60,220 nucleotides of DNA from Halobacteriales archaeon QS_5_70_15. Lineage in GTDB: Archaea; Halobacteriota; Halobacteria; Halobacteriales; Haloarculaceae. Position numbers and translations under genes: made by a program. This document shows positions 1 to 9,390 of this stretch, piece after piece. Below the pieces are notes generated by a model. It did not search any database, was not told the origin of the DNA, and saw only the letters and a list, made by a program, of their open reading frames with translations. The DNA lies in contig PXRQ01000078.1 of the NCBI GenBank assembly GCA_003022005.1, forward strand, positions 1 through 60,220, read 5' to 3'. Position 1 is the first letter of the stretch. Each line of letters starts with the position of its first letter.

Positions 1-137
1 GTGGCCGCATCCGGGACTGTGTGGACAGCTAGCTGAGAAAGAGCGGTTTCGAGAGATCCGACAATCGTGTCTGCCCACTCGGTACCGACGTACACCACTT
101 CGAGTCTCGATTCAGTACTAACTCGTTTTGTTGGCAA
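1..137 (-). CDS. N-terminus of a regulator-like protein, cut by the window edge
   Basis: Only the first 45 or so codons are present; the gene runs off the left edge on the minus strand. The frame reads SRLEVVYVGTEW then ADTIVGSLETALSQLAVHTV, which resembles the first beta strand and helix of a receiver-like domain as found at the N-terminus of haloarchaeal sensor kinases and bacterio-opsin-activator-type regulators. No ATG or GTG fits at the start, and a TTG at 137 is the best in-frame candidate. An AT-rich TATA-like stretch lies just upstream (about 138-155). Surrounding DNA is clearly AT-richer than the rest of the window. Family assignment is inference from a short fragment. Confidence 0.4.
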   Translation of the reverse strand, partial: MPTKRVSTESRLEVVYVGTEWADTIVGSLETALSQLAVHTVPDAA

Positions 138-306
138 ACTTAATATCGCTTCGGCTACAACCCATATAAAATCTACTGTGATTCTCGCCGGCCGAACTAA
201 CCGCTACTGATAGTGATTGTTGTGAGTTTTTTCGGCATTGCATCGCACTAACAGTAGTTTCACGGCCAGAAACTAGAGTTTGAGGAATGCCCGGCGGTAA
301 AAATAG

Positions 307-1878
307 TCACGAACGACTGTATGACGGCTGGTCCGCTCCGTCGTCGCCGTCGCCTGCTACCTCGCCACTTCGCGACCGTCCACTTCCGTCCGTGTTCGCG
401 CCGCCGTGATCGTCCTGCTCTGATTGTTCGCCAGTTCCCCCCTGGCTACCCGGTTCCCCGGAGTCACCCGTTTCCTCGTCCTTTCCAGTCGACGCGTGGG
501 TCCCAGTCGATTCGGGCTGTTCGTCGGTCTCCTGTGGCGCTGCATCCTGCGGCTCGGCGTCCTCGTACCGGCGGACGAAGCCAGCGGAGGTGGCAGTCTC
601 GCCGTCTACCTGGAAGTCCTCGCTCACGTCACCGCCGGCGACGTGTTCGTTCAACTGGTCGACGACCGACCGCATCCGGCCGATCCGGCCCTCGATAGCC
701 GACGGATCACCGGCGTCGAACTCGGTCGCCAGTTCGTGGACGCGTTCGAGGTGGTCGACGGCCTTCGCGCAGTGATTCAGCGCGTTGGCGTCGTCGCCGG
801 CTTCCTGGCAATCCGCTCCCGTGTTCCACTCCCGTTTCGCGAGCTGTTCGCGGAGGGTGACGATCCGTTCCGCAGCGACGCGGCGGTCCCGCCGGACCTC
901 GCGGGGGTCGCCCGCGAAGTTGCGGCCGTCGTCGTCCCACTCCAGAGTCAGCACATGGCCGTACCCCCAGAATGCGGTCTCCCAGCAGTCGAGTGCGGCC
1001 GAGGGGTCGTCCAGAAACTGTGCTTCGATCTTCGCTTCGTGGGCCTGCCTGATCGGCTCCGCCGCGACGGTTTCGATCTCCCATCCGAGGTTTTCGAGGT
1101 CGTCCTGAAGCTCCCGCTGGGGGCCGAACTGGAAGGCGTCGCTCCGCCTGACCGCGTCGCTGAGGTCGCGTGCGCTGTCGTAGAACTCCTGGGCCTCCCG
1201 CAGCTGGTCGCCCGCCCTGTCGTACTCCTCGTTCTCGATCAGGTGCCGGCCCATCGCCAGCGCCGCCTTCGCGCGCTCGATGTACAGCCGCGTGTGTGCC
1301 CGTTCGAGCTGGCGTTCCAGCGCCGTCAGCTCCGGCGCGAGCTCCTCGAACGTCACCGGTTCGACGAGCTGGACGTCGCAGATGAGCCGGTCGAGCTGTT
1401 CGGTCACGAGGCCGTTGACGCGGTCGGGCTCGCGGATCGACGAGAGGACGAACTCCGTCCCGCCCGTCCCCGCGGTGTCCATGTGGACCGAGCCGACGCC
1501 GACGAGCCGCTCGCCGAACGACTGGGTGAACCCCGTGTTCTGCACCCGGTCGAGCCGGACGTTGGTGACGGTCCGCGAGAGCAGCCCGTGTTTCTCGTAG
1601 GCCTCCTCGGTCGTGAGCACGTAGGTCGTCACCCGGGTCCGGAGGTAGGCGGCGGCGACGAACAGCAGGCCGAGCAGGGCCATACCTCCCCCGACGAGGC
1701 CGAGCGATACGGGCAGTCGCTCCACCGGGGCGACGCCGACCGCGACGGCGACGCCGACCGCGGCCAGCACGGCGCCGAGGAGGATCGACCCGCTCTCGTT
1801 TATCAGGCTCGGGTGGCCCCTCCACACGATCTCCTCGCCGTCGGTCAGCGTCACCCACTCCGGCGGTTCGCCGCTCAT
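307..1878 (-). CDS. PH-domain (bPH2/DUF304-type) membrane protein with helical C-terminal region
   Basis: A 523-residue protein. Two hydrophobic segments near residues 28-80 (ILLGAVLAAVGVAVAVGV and SLGLVGGGMALLGLLFVAAAYL) are followed by a bacterial-PH-like domain with the typical TTYVLTTEEAYEKHGLLSR and VRLDRVQNTGFTQS motifs, ending near residue 150. The rest is predominantly helical with repeated Glu/Gln/Arg-rich stretches (about residues 160-410), then a low-complexity acidic Gly/Ser/Glu tail of about 90 residues. The ATG at 1878 is chosen because the longer open frame upstream is the tail of a decayed SDR gene. Function of the haloarchaeal members is unknown; membrane anchoring is clear from the sequence. 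Confidence in coding is high and in any role low. Confidence 0.8.
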   Translation of the reverse strand: MSGEPPEWVTLTDGEEIVWRGHPSLINESGSILLGAVLAAVGVAVAVGVAPVERLPVSLGLVGGGMALLGLLFVAAAYLRTRVTTYVLTTEEAYEKHGLLSRTVTNVRLDRVQNTGFTQSFGERLVGVGSVHMDTAGTGGTEFVLSSIREPDRVNGLVTEQLDRLICDVQLVEPVTFEELAPELTALERQLERAHTRLYIERAKAALAMGRHLIENEEYDRAGDQLREAQEFYDSARDLSDAVRRSDAFQFGPQRELQDDLENLGWEIETVAAEPIRQAHEAKIEAQFLDDPSAALDCWETAFWGYGHVLTLEWDDDGRNFAGDPREVRRDRRVAAERIVTLREQLAKREWNTGADCQEAGDDANALNHCAKAVDHLERVHELATEFDAGDPSAIEGRIGRMRSVVDQLNEHVAGGDVSEDFQVDGETATSAGFVRRYEDAEPQDAAPQETDEQPESTGTHASTGKDEETGDSGEPGSQGGTGEQSEQDDHGGANTDGSGRSRSGEVAGDGDDGADQPSYSRS

Positions 1879-1942
1879 ACGGGTCCGAAACGGTTCCGGG
1901 GTGATGGGCTTTCCGCCGCCCGCCGCCCCGCGACGGTGCCCG

Positions 1943-2627
1943 CTACCGATCCTCGGCCGGCGTCCGCTCGAACGGGAGGTCCGGGTCGACGCCGACCGGA
2001 TCCGCGCTCGTCTCCCAGAGCGGGCGGCGGGGGCCGGGCGGGTCCGACGTGTCCCGTCGAAGTACACCCCCGAGCGGTCCGTCACTTCGGGCGAGGCGGC
2101 GAGGCGTGCCAGCGCGCGGCCGCCGTCCTCGACGGTGTCGGCCATCCCCGGGACGAACCGTATCGCCTTCCATCCGAGCGAGAGGGGGAACGGCACCCCG
2201 CGGGCGAACCCGCTCCCCCGGATGACCCCCGGGTGGACGCAGTTCGCGGTGTAGCCGTCGGGGAGTCGCCGGGCGAGTTCGCGGGTGAACAGCACGTTCC
2301 GAGCTTCGAGTCGGCGTACGCCGACCAGCCCGAGAGCCCCGAGGGCCGGTGTATCGAGTCGGTGTCGACGCTCCCCGAGCGGTGCGCCTCCGAACTCGTG
2401 GTGACGATACGGGCGCCGTCCGCGAGGTGCCCGGCGAGTTCCTGGGTCAGGAGGAACGGCGCGAGGTGGTTCACCGCGACGGCGTCCCCGCCCGCGTCCG
2501 TCGCCTCGCGGACGACTGCACGGCCGGCGTCGGCGTCACGACCGTGGACGAGGACGGTCGCGATGCCGCTCGTCGACCCCGTGATCAGGTAGGTCCTCCC
2601 CGAGAGGTCCGGCAGGTCGAGGGTCAT
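1943..2627 (-). pseudogene. Decayed short-chain dehydrogenase/reductase
   Basis: The remnants read, in order, LPDLSGRTYLITGSTSGIA (the NAD-binding Rossmann start), TVLVHGRDADAGRAVVRE, NHLAPFLLTQELAGHL, RIVTTSSEAHRSG, SAYADSKL (the YxxxK region, here Y-A-D-S-K) and RRLPDGYTANCVHPGVI. These pieces are SDR landmarks. Whole blocks are missing, including the helix after GSTSGIA and the long middle segment before NHLAPF. The frame changes after DSKL (near 2300) and again near the C-terminus around 2080, where the familiar LWETSADPVGVDPDLPFE ending is in a third frame. It cannot encode a working enzyme as it stands. It lies head to tail with the PH-domain gene, whose open frame it extends artificially. 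Confidence 0.8.
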
Positions 2628-2793
2628 ACCGGGGCGTGGGGTCGCACGGACAGAGGAGCGGGACCGCTCGGCACCCCCACAGCATCCCGTCCCCGGCGGA
2701 CCTTCCGGCGACCCCTCGGTGGGTTACACCGGAGCCCTCGAACCGGTTCTGTACAGCGCTTGTGCCCCGTCCGCCCGTTCGTCCGACCGGGAC

Positions 2794-3273
2794 ATGGTAT
2801 CGGAAGGCGACACCGCACCGACGTTCACCGCGACGGTCGCGAACGGTGACGTGGGACCGTTCGACCTCGGGGAGCACCCGGGCGACGGCCCGGTCGTGCT
2901 GGCGTTCTTCGCGGGCGCGTTCACCCCGCCCTGTTCGAACGGGATGGTCGCGCTCCAGGACCGGGCCGACGAGTTCGCCGACGCGGGCGCGACCCTCCTC
3001 GGGGTCAGCGCGGACTCGGCGTTCTCGCTGAACGCGTTCCGCGAGGAGCACGGCATCGAGTTCGACCTCGTGAGCGACACGGACCGGGAGGCCATCGACG
3101 CCCACGACCTCCGGATCGACGTCGGGGAACTGCGCCTGCTCGGGGTGGCGAACCGGGCGGTCTACGTCCTCGACGAGGCGGGGACGGTCACCTACGCGTG
3201 GGTCGCCGACGACCCCAGGAACGACCCCGACTACGGCGAACTGCTCGGGACGGTCGGCGCCGCACCGGCCTGA
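2794..3273 (+). CDS. Peroxiredoxin/redoxin (AhpC-TSA family)
   Basis: A 159-residue thioredoxin-fold peroxidase. The peroxidatic motif is FFAGAFTPPCSNGM with Cys47, preceded by the conserved Thr three positions before it. LLGVSADSAFSLNAFREEH and FDLVSDTDREAI match the usual redoxin core. Cys47 is the only cysteine, so it would act as a 1-Cys enzyme needing an external thiol donor. It should reduce peroxides in the cytoplasm. The ATG at 2794 is preferred over an upstream in-frame start because the family begins with MVSEGDTAPTFTA-like sequence. It stands alone, divergent from the decayed SDR and 200 bases ahead of the heme gene. Confidence 0.9.
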   Translation: MVSEGDTAPTFTATVANGDVGPFDLGEHPGDGPVVLAFFAGAFTPPCSNGMVALQDRADEFADAGATLLGVSADSAFSLNAFREEHGIEFDLVSDTDREAIDAHDLRIDVGELRLLGVANRAVYVLDEAGTVTYAWVADDPRNDPDYGELLGTVGAAPA

Positions 3274-3470
3274 CCGACCCTCCGGTTCCGTTCGGCCCCC
3301 GTTCGATTCTCGACCGCCGTCGGTCCGATCGGAACGATCCGCCGTCGCCCGCCGCCGTCGCTCGCCGCCGTCCGAGTCCACGGAGCACGCCGAGCCGAGG
3401 TGCGCTCCGGTCGCGGGGAGCGGGATCCGCGAACGAAAACCATAGGCGGGACGGCCACGTATCCCGGACG

Positions 3471-4514
3471 ATGAGTCAGGGGGCTGAGACCGACGCCGAC
3501 GGACCGGGGGCGGACTGGCGGGCCGGCCTCGACGAGGTGGATGCGACGCTGATCGACGGGTTCCAGAGCGGCTTCCCGGTCGAGGAGCGACCGTTCCGGG
3601 CGGTCGGCGAGGCGCTCGCGCGCGTCGAGCGGCTCCGCGAGCGGGGGGTCTTCCGGCGGTTCGGCGCCGTCCTCAACCCTCCCGTGATCGGCTCCTCGAC
3701 GCTCGCGGCCGTCTCGGCCCCCGAGGACCGCTTCGACGAGGTCGTCTCGGTCATCAACGGCTATCGGCAGGTGAACCACAACTACCGGCGGGACCACGAG
3801 TGGAACGTCTGGTTCGTCGTCACCGCCGGCACCCGCGGGAAGCGCGACGGGATCCTCGACGAGATCGAGGAGCGGACCGGCCTCCCCGTACTGCGGCTCC
3901 CGATGCTCACCGACTACTACATCGACCTCGAGTTCCCGGTCGTCAACGAGGACCGGTTTGCCCGGGAGTCGCTGGAGGAGACGGTGGTGAACGCCACCCG
4001 GATCCCCGAGGAGGCCACCGCGGGTCTGAGCGACCTCGAACGGCGGCTCCTGCTCGAGATCCAGGACGGTTTCCCCCTCACGGCGACCCCCTACCGGGAC
4101 GTGGCGGCGCGGATCGAGGCGCCCGTCGAGGAGGTCCTCGCGGCCGTCGAGCGGCTCCTCGACGACGGGTCGATAAAGCGCATCGGCTGTGTCGTCAACC
4201 ACGTCGTCACCGGGTTCGACGCGAACTGCATGGTCGTCTGGGACGTGCCCGACGGGGAGCTCGACGCGCGCGGCGAGGCGGTCGGCCGGCTCCCGTACGT
4301 CACGCTCTGCTACCACCGGCCGCGCCGTCCCGAACTGGGGTGGGGATACAACCTGTTCACCATGGTCCACGGTCGGGAGGTCGAGGCGGTCGACGCGAGG
4401 ATCGACGAGCTCGCCGACGAGCACCTCCCTTTCGACCAGGAGCGGCTCTACTCCACGGAGACGTTGAAGCAGACGGGCGCGCGCTACAACGACCTCGTGG
4501 ACGGGAGCGAGTGA
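3471..4514 (+). CDS. Siroheme decarboxylase, fused AhbA/AhbB-type (Lrp/AsnC-like)
   Basis: A 347-residue protein with two homologous halves, each an AsnC/Lrp-type helix-turn-helix followed by an RAM-like ferredoxin-fold domain. The N half contains LIDGFQSGFPVEERPF then RFGAVLNPPVIGSS and HNYRRDHEWNVWFVV. The C half contains LLLEIQDGFPLTATPY, RIGCVVNHVVTGFDANCMVVWDV and YNLFTMVHG. This arrangement is that of the alternative heme pathway enzyme that decarboxylates siroheme to 12,18-didecarboxysiroheme (AhbA and AhbB form a heterodimer elsewhere). In haloarchaea such fused forms occur and are often mislabelled transcription regulators. The start ATG at 3471 fits; upstream in-frame sequence is not coding-like. 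No other heme genes are in the window. Confidence 0.8.
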   Translation: MSQGAETDADGPGADWRAGLDEVDATLIDGFQSGFPVEERPFRAVGEALARVERLRERGVFRRFGAVLNPPVIGSSTLAAVSAPEDRFDEVVSVINGYRQVNHNYRRDHEWNVWFVVTAGTRGKRDGILDEIEERTGLPVLRLPMLTDYYIDLEFPVVNEDRFARESLEETVVNATRIPEEATAGLSDLERRLLLEIQDGFPLTATPYRDVAARIEAPVEEVLAAVERLLDDGSIKRIGCVVNHVVTGFDANCMVVWDVPDGELDARGEAVGRLPYVTLCYHRPRRPELGWGYNLFTMVHGREVEAVDARIDELADEHLPFDQERLYSTETLKQTGARYNDLVDGSE

Positions 4515-4631
4515 ACCGCGGCGGCACGGCGCCGGTCTCGCCGGTCCGACGGCCGACGATGGTGGGTGGACACCGGGCGAAAAGGCGGGAGCGAGGGGCG
4601 GGCCGGAGGGGACGGAACGGCGGGGGGCCGA

Positions 4632-4874
4632 GGGGACGCCGACGAACAGGAGGGCGATGCCGAGGAACTGGAACTCGACGGGCTGGAGCGAGGACGGCCC
4701 CGTCGGCGTCACGAGGAGGACGAACCCGAAGACGACCGTGTTGATACCGACGATCTTCTGTGATTTGAGTGGCAGGGCCGCCAGCGTCGTCAGGATGTAG
4801 AGGAAGAGGAGCGCTTGCCCCACGTTGTACTGGAGGAGGAAGCTGTCGACGACCTGCAGCGGTGGCGCGAGCAT
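4632..4874 (-). CDS. Small hydrophobic membrane protein, 3' end unclear (probably frameshifted)
   Basis: From ATG 4874 the protein reads as a typical small haloarchaeal membrane protein with about three hydrophobic segments (LLQYNVGQALLFLYILTTLA, IVGINTVVFGFVLLVTP, FQFLGIALLFVGV). After about residue 80 the hydrophobic pattern ends and the frame stays open for another 460 codons antisense to the siroheme decarboxylase, which is not believable as protein. I therefore give only the supported part, and the true stop was probably lost by a frameshift near 4640. A TTAAGC-like promoter element lies about 30 bases upstream of the start. Function unknown. Confidence 0.5.
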
Positions 4875-4932
4875 CCCTACTCCAATTCACGATACCGACC
4901 GCTTAACATTTCCGTTACTGGCCGCCGCCGGC

Positions 4933-5184
4933 CTACCGGTCGGTCTCGGCCCCCCCTTCCCCGTCGGGGCCGGTCAGGTCGAGCGGCCGGAGGTAGAGCG
5001 CGAACAGCACGAGTATCGTCCCGGCGTAGCCGATCGCCCAGACGTACGCGCCGAGCGCGCCGTACCCGGCCTGCGAGAGCGCGAAGTCCGCCAGTCCCGA
5101 CAGCGCGACCCCGCCGGCGAGCAGCAGGAGGAACGACAGCCAGCGCGGCGGGTCGTCGAGACCCGCGACCTGTCGAAGGGGCAT
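4933..5184 (-). CDS. Small two-helix membrane protein
   Basis: An 83-residue protein with two clear hydrophobic stretches (WLSFLLLLAGGVALSGLADFA and AYVWAIGYAGTILVLFALYL) and a charged acidic tail ending in GGAETDR. It is transcribed in the same direction as the small membrane protein just downstream at 4874, with a gap of 58 bases, so the two may be co-transcribed. I do not recognise a characterised family. The membrane location is directly visible; any role would be guesswork. Confidence 0.65.
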   Translation of the reverse strand: MPLRQVAGLDDPPRWLSFLLLLAGGVALSGLADFALSQAGYGALGAYVWAIGYAGTILVLFALYLRPLDLTGPDGEGGAETDR

Positions 5185-5416
5185 ACCCTCCGTTGGGACC
5201 GGGCGCGAGTGAAACTGACGGTTCCGGTCGACCCCCCGGCCACCCGTCGTTCCCGGCGTCTCCCCCTACCAGCTTCCCCGCCGCTCCCGTCGTCCTCGGC
5301 ATCGTCTCGGCCGCGGGTTCCGGTCGAGTCCCCTCCGACCGTCGGGGTCCCGACGGCGCCGACACGCCGTGACGGGGTTCCGACGAACTCACGGGTCCGG
5401 CCCGCCACCCGGGAGC

Positions 5417-6579
5417 ATGGACGACGACCGCGAGTACCGCGAGGTCGACGACGAGACGTTCGACCGGTACGTCCGGTACGCCTTCCACCCGACCGCGGAG
5501 CCCGCGGGGGACGGATCGACGGTGGAGGACCCGTCGGAGGGCGAGGGGTCCGCGACGGACGGGGCCGAGGCGGGACCCGAAGTCGAGCGATTCGACCGCG
5601 GCCTCTACCGTCCCGATAGCGACGACCCGGTCGCGGTCGCGGGCTGGCACGACTTCCGGGCACGGATCCGGGGCGAGTACCACCGGCTCGGCGGCGTCGC
5701 GCTCGTCGCCACGCCCCCCGAGCACCGCCGGCGGGGGCACGTCCGCGAGCTGAATCGGCGGATGGTCGGTGAACTCGGGGCGGAGGGCGTCGGCCTCTCC
5801 GCGCTGTGGCCGTTCAAGCGGTCGTTCTACCGGCGGCTCGGCTGGGAGACCGGCTCCCGCTACCTCCGCATCGAGGCGCCGCCGGCACAGCTCCGGACCG
5901 CGGGCGTTGATCGGACCGACGAGTTCGACCCACGGATGCCGAGGAGTGTGCGCGGCTGGTCCCAGGCCACGAGGCACACGACGCGGGACGCGGGCTCCAC
6001 GTCGATCGGACCGAGGTGTGGTGGGGCCGGCGGGTCTTCGAGGGCTGGGGTGACGACCCCTACGTCTACCGCTGGGAGGACGACGGCGGCGAGACCCGCG
6101 CGTACCTCGCCTACGCGGTCGAGGACGGCGGGGACGACGGGCGGGAGCTCCGCGTCCGCGAGGCGGCGTGAGCGGACCCGGCCGCCCGTCGACAGCTGTG
6201 GCGGTTCCTCGGCGACCACGGCTCGCAGGTCGGTGGGTCACGCGGTCCGGCTGACCGACGTCGCGGCCGGGCTCTCGGCGCTCGCCTACCCAGAGGGGGC
6301 GACCGACGAAGTCGTGATCGCAGCCGAGGACCCGCTCGTCGACGCGAACGACCGGGCGTTCGCCCTGGAGGTCGAGGACGGGCGCGCCGAGTGTGCCGCC
6401 GCCGGGGGCGCCGACGCGAGCGTCTCGCACGGGGTCGGTCGGCTCTCGCAGCTGGCGGTCGGCTACCGCGACGCCTCGGCGATGGTCTCGGCCGGCTCCT
6501 CGATGTGCCGACCGCGGCCATCGAGCGGCTCGACGCGCTGTTCCCGGCCGAACCGGTCCGGCTTCGCGAGGCGTTCTGA
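5417..6579 (+). pseudogene. Decayed GNAT acetyltransferase of Eis-like architecture
   Basis: The N-terminal part is intact and carries an acetyl-CoA-binding motif (VALVATPPEHRRRGHVRELNR) followed by GVGLSALWPFKRSFYRRLGWE, as in Eis-like GNAT proteins of about 400 residues. Downstream, the coding sense jumps frames. At about 5940-6170 the protein-like sequence (HVDRTEVWWGRRVFEGWGDD) is in another frame and meets a stop at about 6171. At about 6240-6480 (RLTDVAAGLSALAYP) it returns to the first frame, and the last 30 residues (AIERLDALFPAEPVRLREAF) are in a third. The C-terminal sterol-carrier-like domain is thus present but unreadable. At least three frame breaks make this a pseudogene unless the sequence is wrong at several sites. 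Confidence 0.75.
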
Positions 6580-6774
6580 GCGACGGGCTCGCGGCGAGGA
6601 TCCACCTGACGGTCCGATGCGTAGGTGACGCCGCGAGGGGTCTCGGGAAGCGGGAACGGGTCTCGCGTCCCGTGGGCGAGACGGGGAGCCGGGAGCGACT
6701 GGCGTGGCCCGGCGCCGCCCGTTCGACGGACGCCGTCGCGTCACGGGCGCCGCCGGTCGGCGCGCGGCCCGCTA

Positions 6775-7089
6775 TCAGCCCGCCGCGACGTCCTCGGGCT
6801 CGGGAGCGTCCTGTACGAGCGCCTCGAGCCGCTCGATCAGGTCGTCGAGACCCGCGTTCAGCTCCGCGACGCGCGACCCGATGTCCTCGCCGGGGACCGC
6901 ACCCTGCTGGGTGGCCTCGACGAGGCCGTCGTTCTCGAGCATCCGGAGCGAGTACCGGACCTTGTGTTCGGGGATGCCCGTCTCGTCGGAGAGCCGAACG
7001 ATACCGATGGGCTGGTGCTCGATGACCGCCCCGAGCACCCGGAGGTCACGCGACTCCTTCTCTAGCTGGTCCGCCAGTCGCTGGATCAT
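6775..7089 (-). CDS. Small winged-helix regulator
   Basis: A 104-residue protein. IGIVRLSDETGIPEHKVRYSLRMLENDGLVE is a winged helix-turn-helix with a clear recognition helix, and the C-terminal third is a helix that could dimerise (LNAGLDDLIERLEALVQ). It has the size and look of a widely conserved haloarchaeal transcription regulator. The ATG at 7089 is used; a longer open frame upstream has no family resemblance. It is divergent from the thioredoxin gene, with about 245 bases between, so a shared control region is possible. Target genes are unknown. Confidence 0.75.
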   Translation of the reverse strand: MIQRLADQLEKESRDLRVLGAVIEHQPIGIVRLSDETGIPEHKVRYSLRMLENDGLVEATQQGAVPGEDIGSRVAELNAGLDDLIERLEALVQDAPEPEDVAAG

Positions 7090-7335
7090 CGGGCGAGGGT
7101 TGAGCCGCCAGGGCGAAAATACTACCGGAGCGGTCGTGTCGCCCCCGCTCTTCGACGGTTGTCGGCCGTAGCGCCTCCCACCTGACGACGCCATGCGACC
7201 GGCGGATCGGCCCCCGATGGCCGCACGGACCGCAACGGAGCGGCGTCTTCCTCCCGGCGCGGATCGTCCGTCCCGCCCGTCCGCGCGGGTCGGGGTGGGG
7301 ACAGTGCTATACGTCCGCGGCCGGTAGTAGCGTGC

Positions 7336-7689
7336 GTGAGTCCCACGACTGGCGTCGGTTCGGAGCGGAAGCCGGTCCGCCTGAAGGACGGCGAGGGGTT
7401 CGACGACCTCCGCGAGTCGACCGACCGCCTCCTCGTCGAGTTCTACACCGACGGCTGCTCGATGTGCGCGGCGATGGAGCCGGTGCTCGGGAACGTCGCC
7501 CGCGCCACCGACGCGACGGTGGCGATGGTGAACGCCGGCTACGCGTTCGACCTCGCCGAACGCTACGGGATCTCCTCGGTCCCGACCCTGCTCCTGTTCG
7601 AGGAGGGCGAGCTCGCCGGCCGCCTCGCCGACGGGTTCCAGGGGGCCGACGCGGTGCTGTCGTTCGTCGAGGGAAGCCGGAGCCGCTGA
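7336..7689 (+). CDS. Thioredoxin-like protein with CSMC active site
   Basis: A 117-residue thioredoxin-fold protein starting at GTG 7336. The redox motif is DGCSMCAAMEP with Cys41 and Cys44, replacing the usual CGPC. The cis-proline segment ISSVPTLLLFEEGE is present around residues 75-88. The CSMC motif is common among haloarchaeal thioredoxins and retains both redox cysteines, so a role in thiol-disulfide exchange in the cytoplasm is expected. It is monocistronic as far as can be seen. Confidence 0.85.
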   Translation: MSPTTGVGSERKPVRLKDGEGFDDLRESTDRLLVEFYTDGCSMCAAMEPVLGNVARATDATVAMVNAGYAFDLAERYGISSVPTLLLFEEGELAGRLADGFQGADAVLSFVEGSRSR

Positions 7690-8419
7690 CAACCGGGGGT
7701 GCCGGACCCGGACGGTCCGGTTCTGAGGTACCGGCGGAGCGGGCCCGGCGCCGACCGGGGGTTTCCGGGTCCCGATACCCCACCTCGCCGGTAGGGTCTA
7801 CTGTAGCGGCGTTCGGAGAGCTTCGCTCACGGACGGGGAGGCTCCCGTCCGGAGCGGGTCATCGGTCCCGAACGCTACTGTCGCCGACGTAGAGGCGGGA
7901 GGAGTCGATCCGCTGGACACCGATCCAGGCGTTCCATCCGGCCCGTAGGCCGTTGCCCGCCGAGCGGCGCTCGATGTCCCCGGAGAGTTCGACCGGGTCG
8001 CTCCACCGGGATCCCCCGAGGGGTATCTCTCCCGTGCCTCCTCGACACGGTCGAGCACCGCCGCGAGAACGTCGGGGTCGGGGTCGAACAGACGGTCCAG
8101 CTCCACGGCGAGCCGCGCCCGGAAGCCGTCGTCGCTGCTCTCCCCGACGCGACCGCCGTGATCCGACCGTCTGTTCCCGTCGCTCCCGCTGCCCGTGTCC
8201 GTGCGACGACCCGCGTGCCACCGCACAAAGGGTTCACACCGACTCGGAGCTCGATTCCCGCGGACGCCTCCGTGATTCGCCCCGGTCCATCGATCCGACC
8301 CGACGAGCGTCGCCCCCGGGCCCCCGCGCAACCACGCCCACGGTCGACGGCCCTCCCGGAACGGGACGTCGGGCTCGGGATCCGGGTCACGGACCCGACC
8401 GACGGCGTCGGCCGGTTCG
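7690..8419. other. Gene-poor stretch with possible decayed coding remnants
   Basis: No intact gene is recognisable. On the minus strand a coding-like fragment (FRARLAVELDRLFDPDPDVLAAVLDRVEEARE) lies near 8040-8140, and a second (VELSGDIERRSAGNGLRAGW then NAWIGVQRIDSS) lies in another frame near 7880-8010. Together they suggest a small acidic protein gene that has lost its frame, but no family is recognisable. Treat this as low-confidence decay rather than annotation. Confidence 0.3.
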
Positions 8420-8497
8420 TACGGTCGTGTGTGGTCCGTTACCCATGGTCTCCGACCCGGTCGGGCGCTCGCCGGTACGTCGCTGCGCCGGACCGTA
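8420..8497 (+). mobile_element. Palindromic element, copy E (78 bp)
   Basis: Starts TACGGTCGTGTGTGGTCCGT and ends CGCCGGACCGTA. It is alignable along its whole length with the copy at 53039-53117 in the same orientation, sharing the GTCCGTTACC, GGTCGGGCG and CGCCGGTAC blocks. Flanks are TCG on the left and TCA on the right, a near-identical 3-bp pair. The right-hand TCA is, on the minus strand, the TGA stop codon of the decayed EamA gene. Terminal repeats are more diverged here than in the two best copies. Confidence 0.7.
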
Positions 8498-9390
8498 TCA
8501 GGTCCCGATCTGGACGAGGCTGGCGCCGGCGACGATGGCGAGGACGGCGGCCAGGACCCGGGGTGAGCGGGGCACCTGTCGCTCGATCCCGTAGGTGATC
8601 GCCAGGATGAGCAGCGGCATCGTGTTGATCAGCGGGACGACGGTGACGACGCTCCCGGACTGGAGCGCGAAGAAGTTGCTCAGCCAGCCGAGGAAGTTGA
8701 ACCCGCCGGCGAGGACGAACGCGCCGAGGACGGGCCGACCGACCCGGAGCTGTCCGCTCGCCGCGCCGGCGAGGGCCGCCCAGCCGGTGAACAGCAGGAG
8801 CGCCGGCGTCTGCGTGACCGCCGTCGCCACGATGGGATCGGAGAAACGCGAGAGCCCGTAGTCGATGAGGACGAACGCGCCGCCGGTCGAGACCGTCGCG
8901 GCGGCGGGGTAGAGCAGGTCACGGGGGTTCGCCCCCACGAGCTTCTCGGTGACGACGTCCTCGACGTCGTCGTTCTCGGCCCCGCGGGCGAGCTGGAGGA
9001 GGACCACCCCGCCGACGACGAGCGCGATGCCGGCTCCCGCGACCGGCCCGAGGTCCTCCTCGAGAGCGACGAGCGCGAGCAGGACCGACACCACCGGGTA
9101 CGCGCCCATGATGGCCGCGGTGACGCTCGACCCGACGCGGTCGATCCCCTCGTAGTAGAGGAAGCGAAAGAGCGCCGGATAGGCGACGCCGGCGACGAGG
9201 AACGGCCAGAGGCTCCCGAGCGTGAGGGTCCCCGCGGGGATCCCCCGGGCGAGCCCGGCGACCCGCCCGTGTCCGTCCACGACATCCCGTACTCGACGAT
9301 GACCGTGTAGCAGGCGAACCCGGCGGCCGCGCCGAGCGCGAGCGTCCACGGCTCCAGCCCGGCTATCGCCATGACGACTCGGGTGTCCAC
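8498..9390 (-). pseudogene. Decayed EamA/DMT-type membrane transporter
   Basis: The C-terminal two thirds are a good ten-helix drug/metabolite transporter sequence (WPFLVAGVAYPALFRFLYYE, SSVTAAIMGAYPVVSVLLAL, GAFVLAGGFNFLGWLSNFFA, VVTVVPLINTMPLLILAITY). The N-terminus, starting at ATG 9390 (MDTRVVMAIAGLEPWTLALG), is in a different frame, and the helix normally found between the VEYGM and ARGIPAGTLTL segments is missing. The break lies near 9240-9280, so there is a deletion plus frameshift. EamA proteins move small metabolites across the membrane; the substrate cannot be inferred. The stop codon TGA is shared with the flank of the palindromic element at 8420-8497. Confidence 0.7.

Noticed and set aside
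424..2592. A 722-codon open frame on the plus strand, and similar long antisense frames opposite polX, topA, dnaK, the AAA ATPase and others
   Set aside because: They are mirror frames of GC-rich genes, with Arg/Pro/Gly-rich or reversed-codon composition and no family features.
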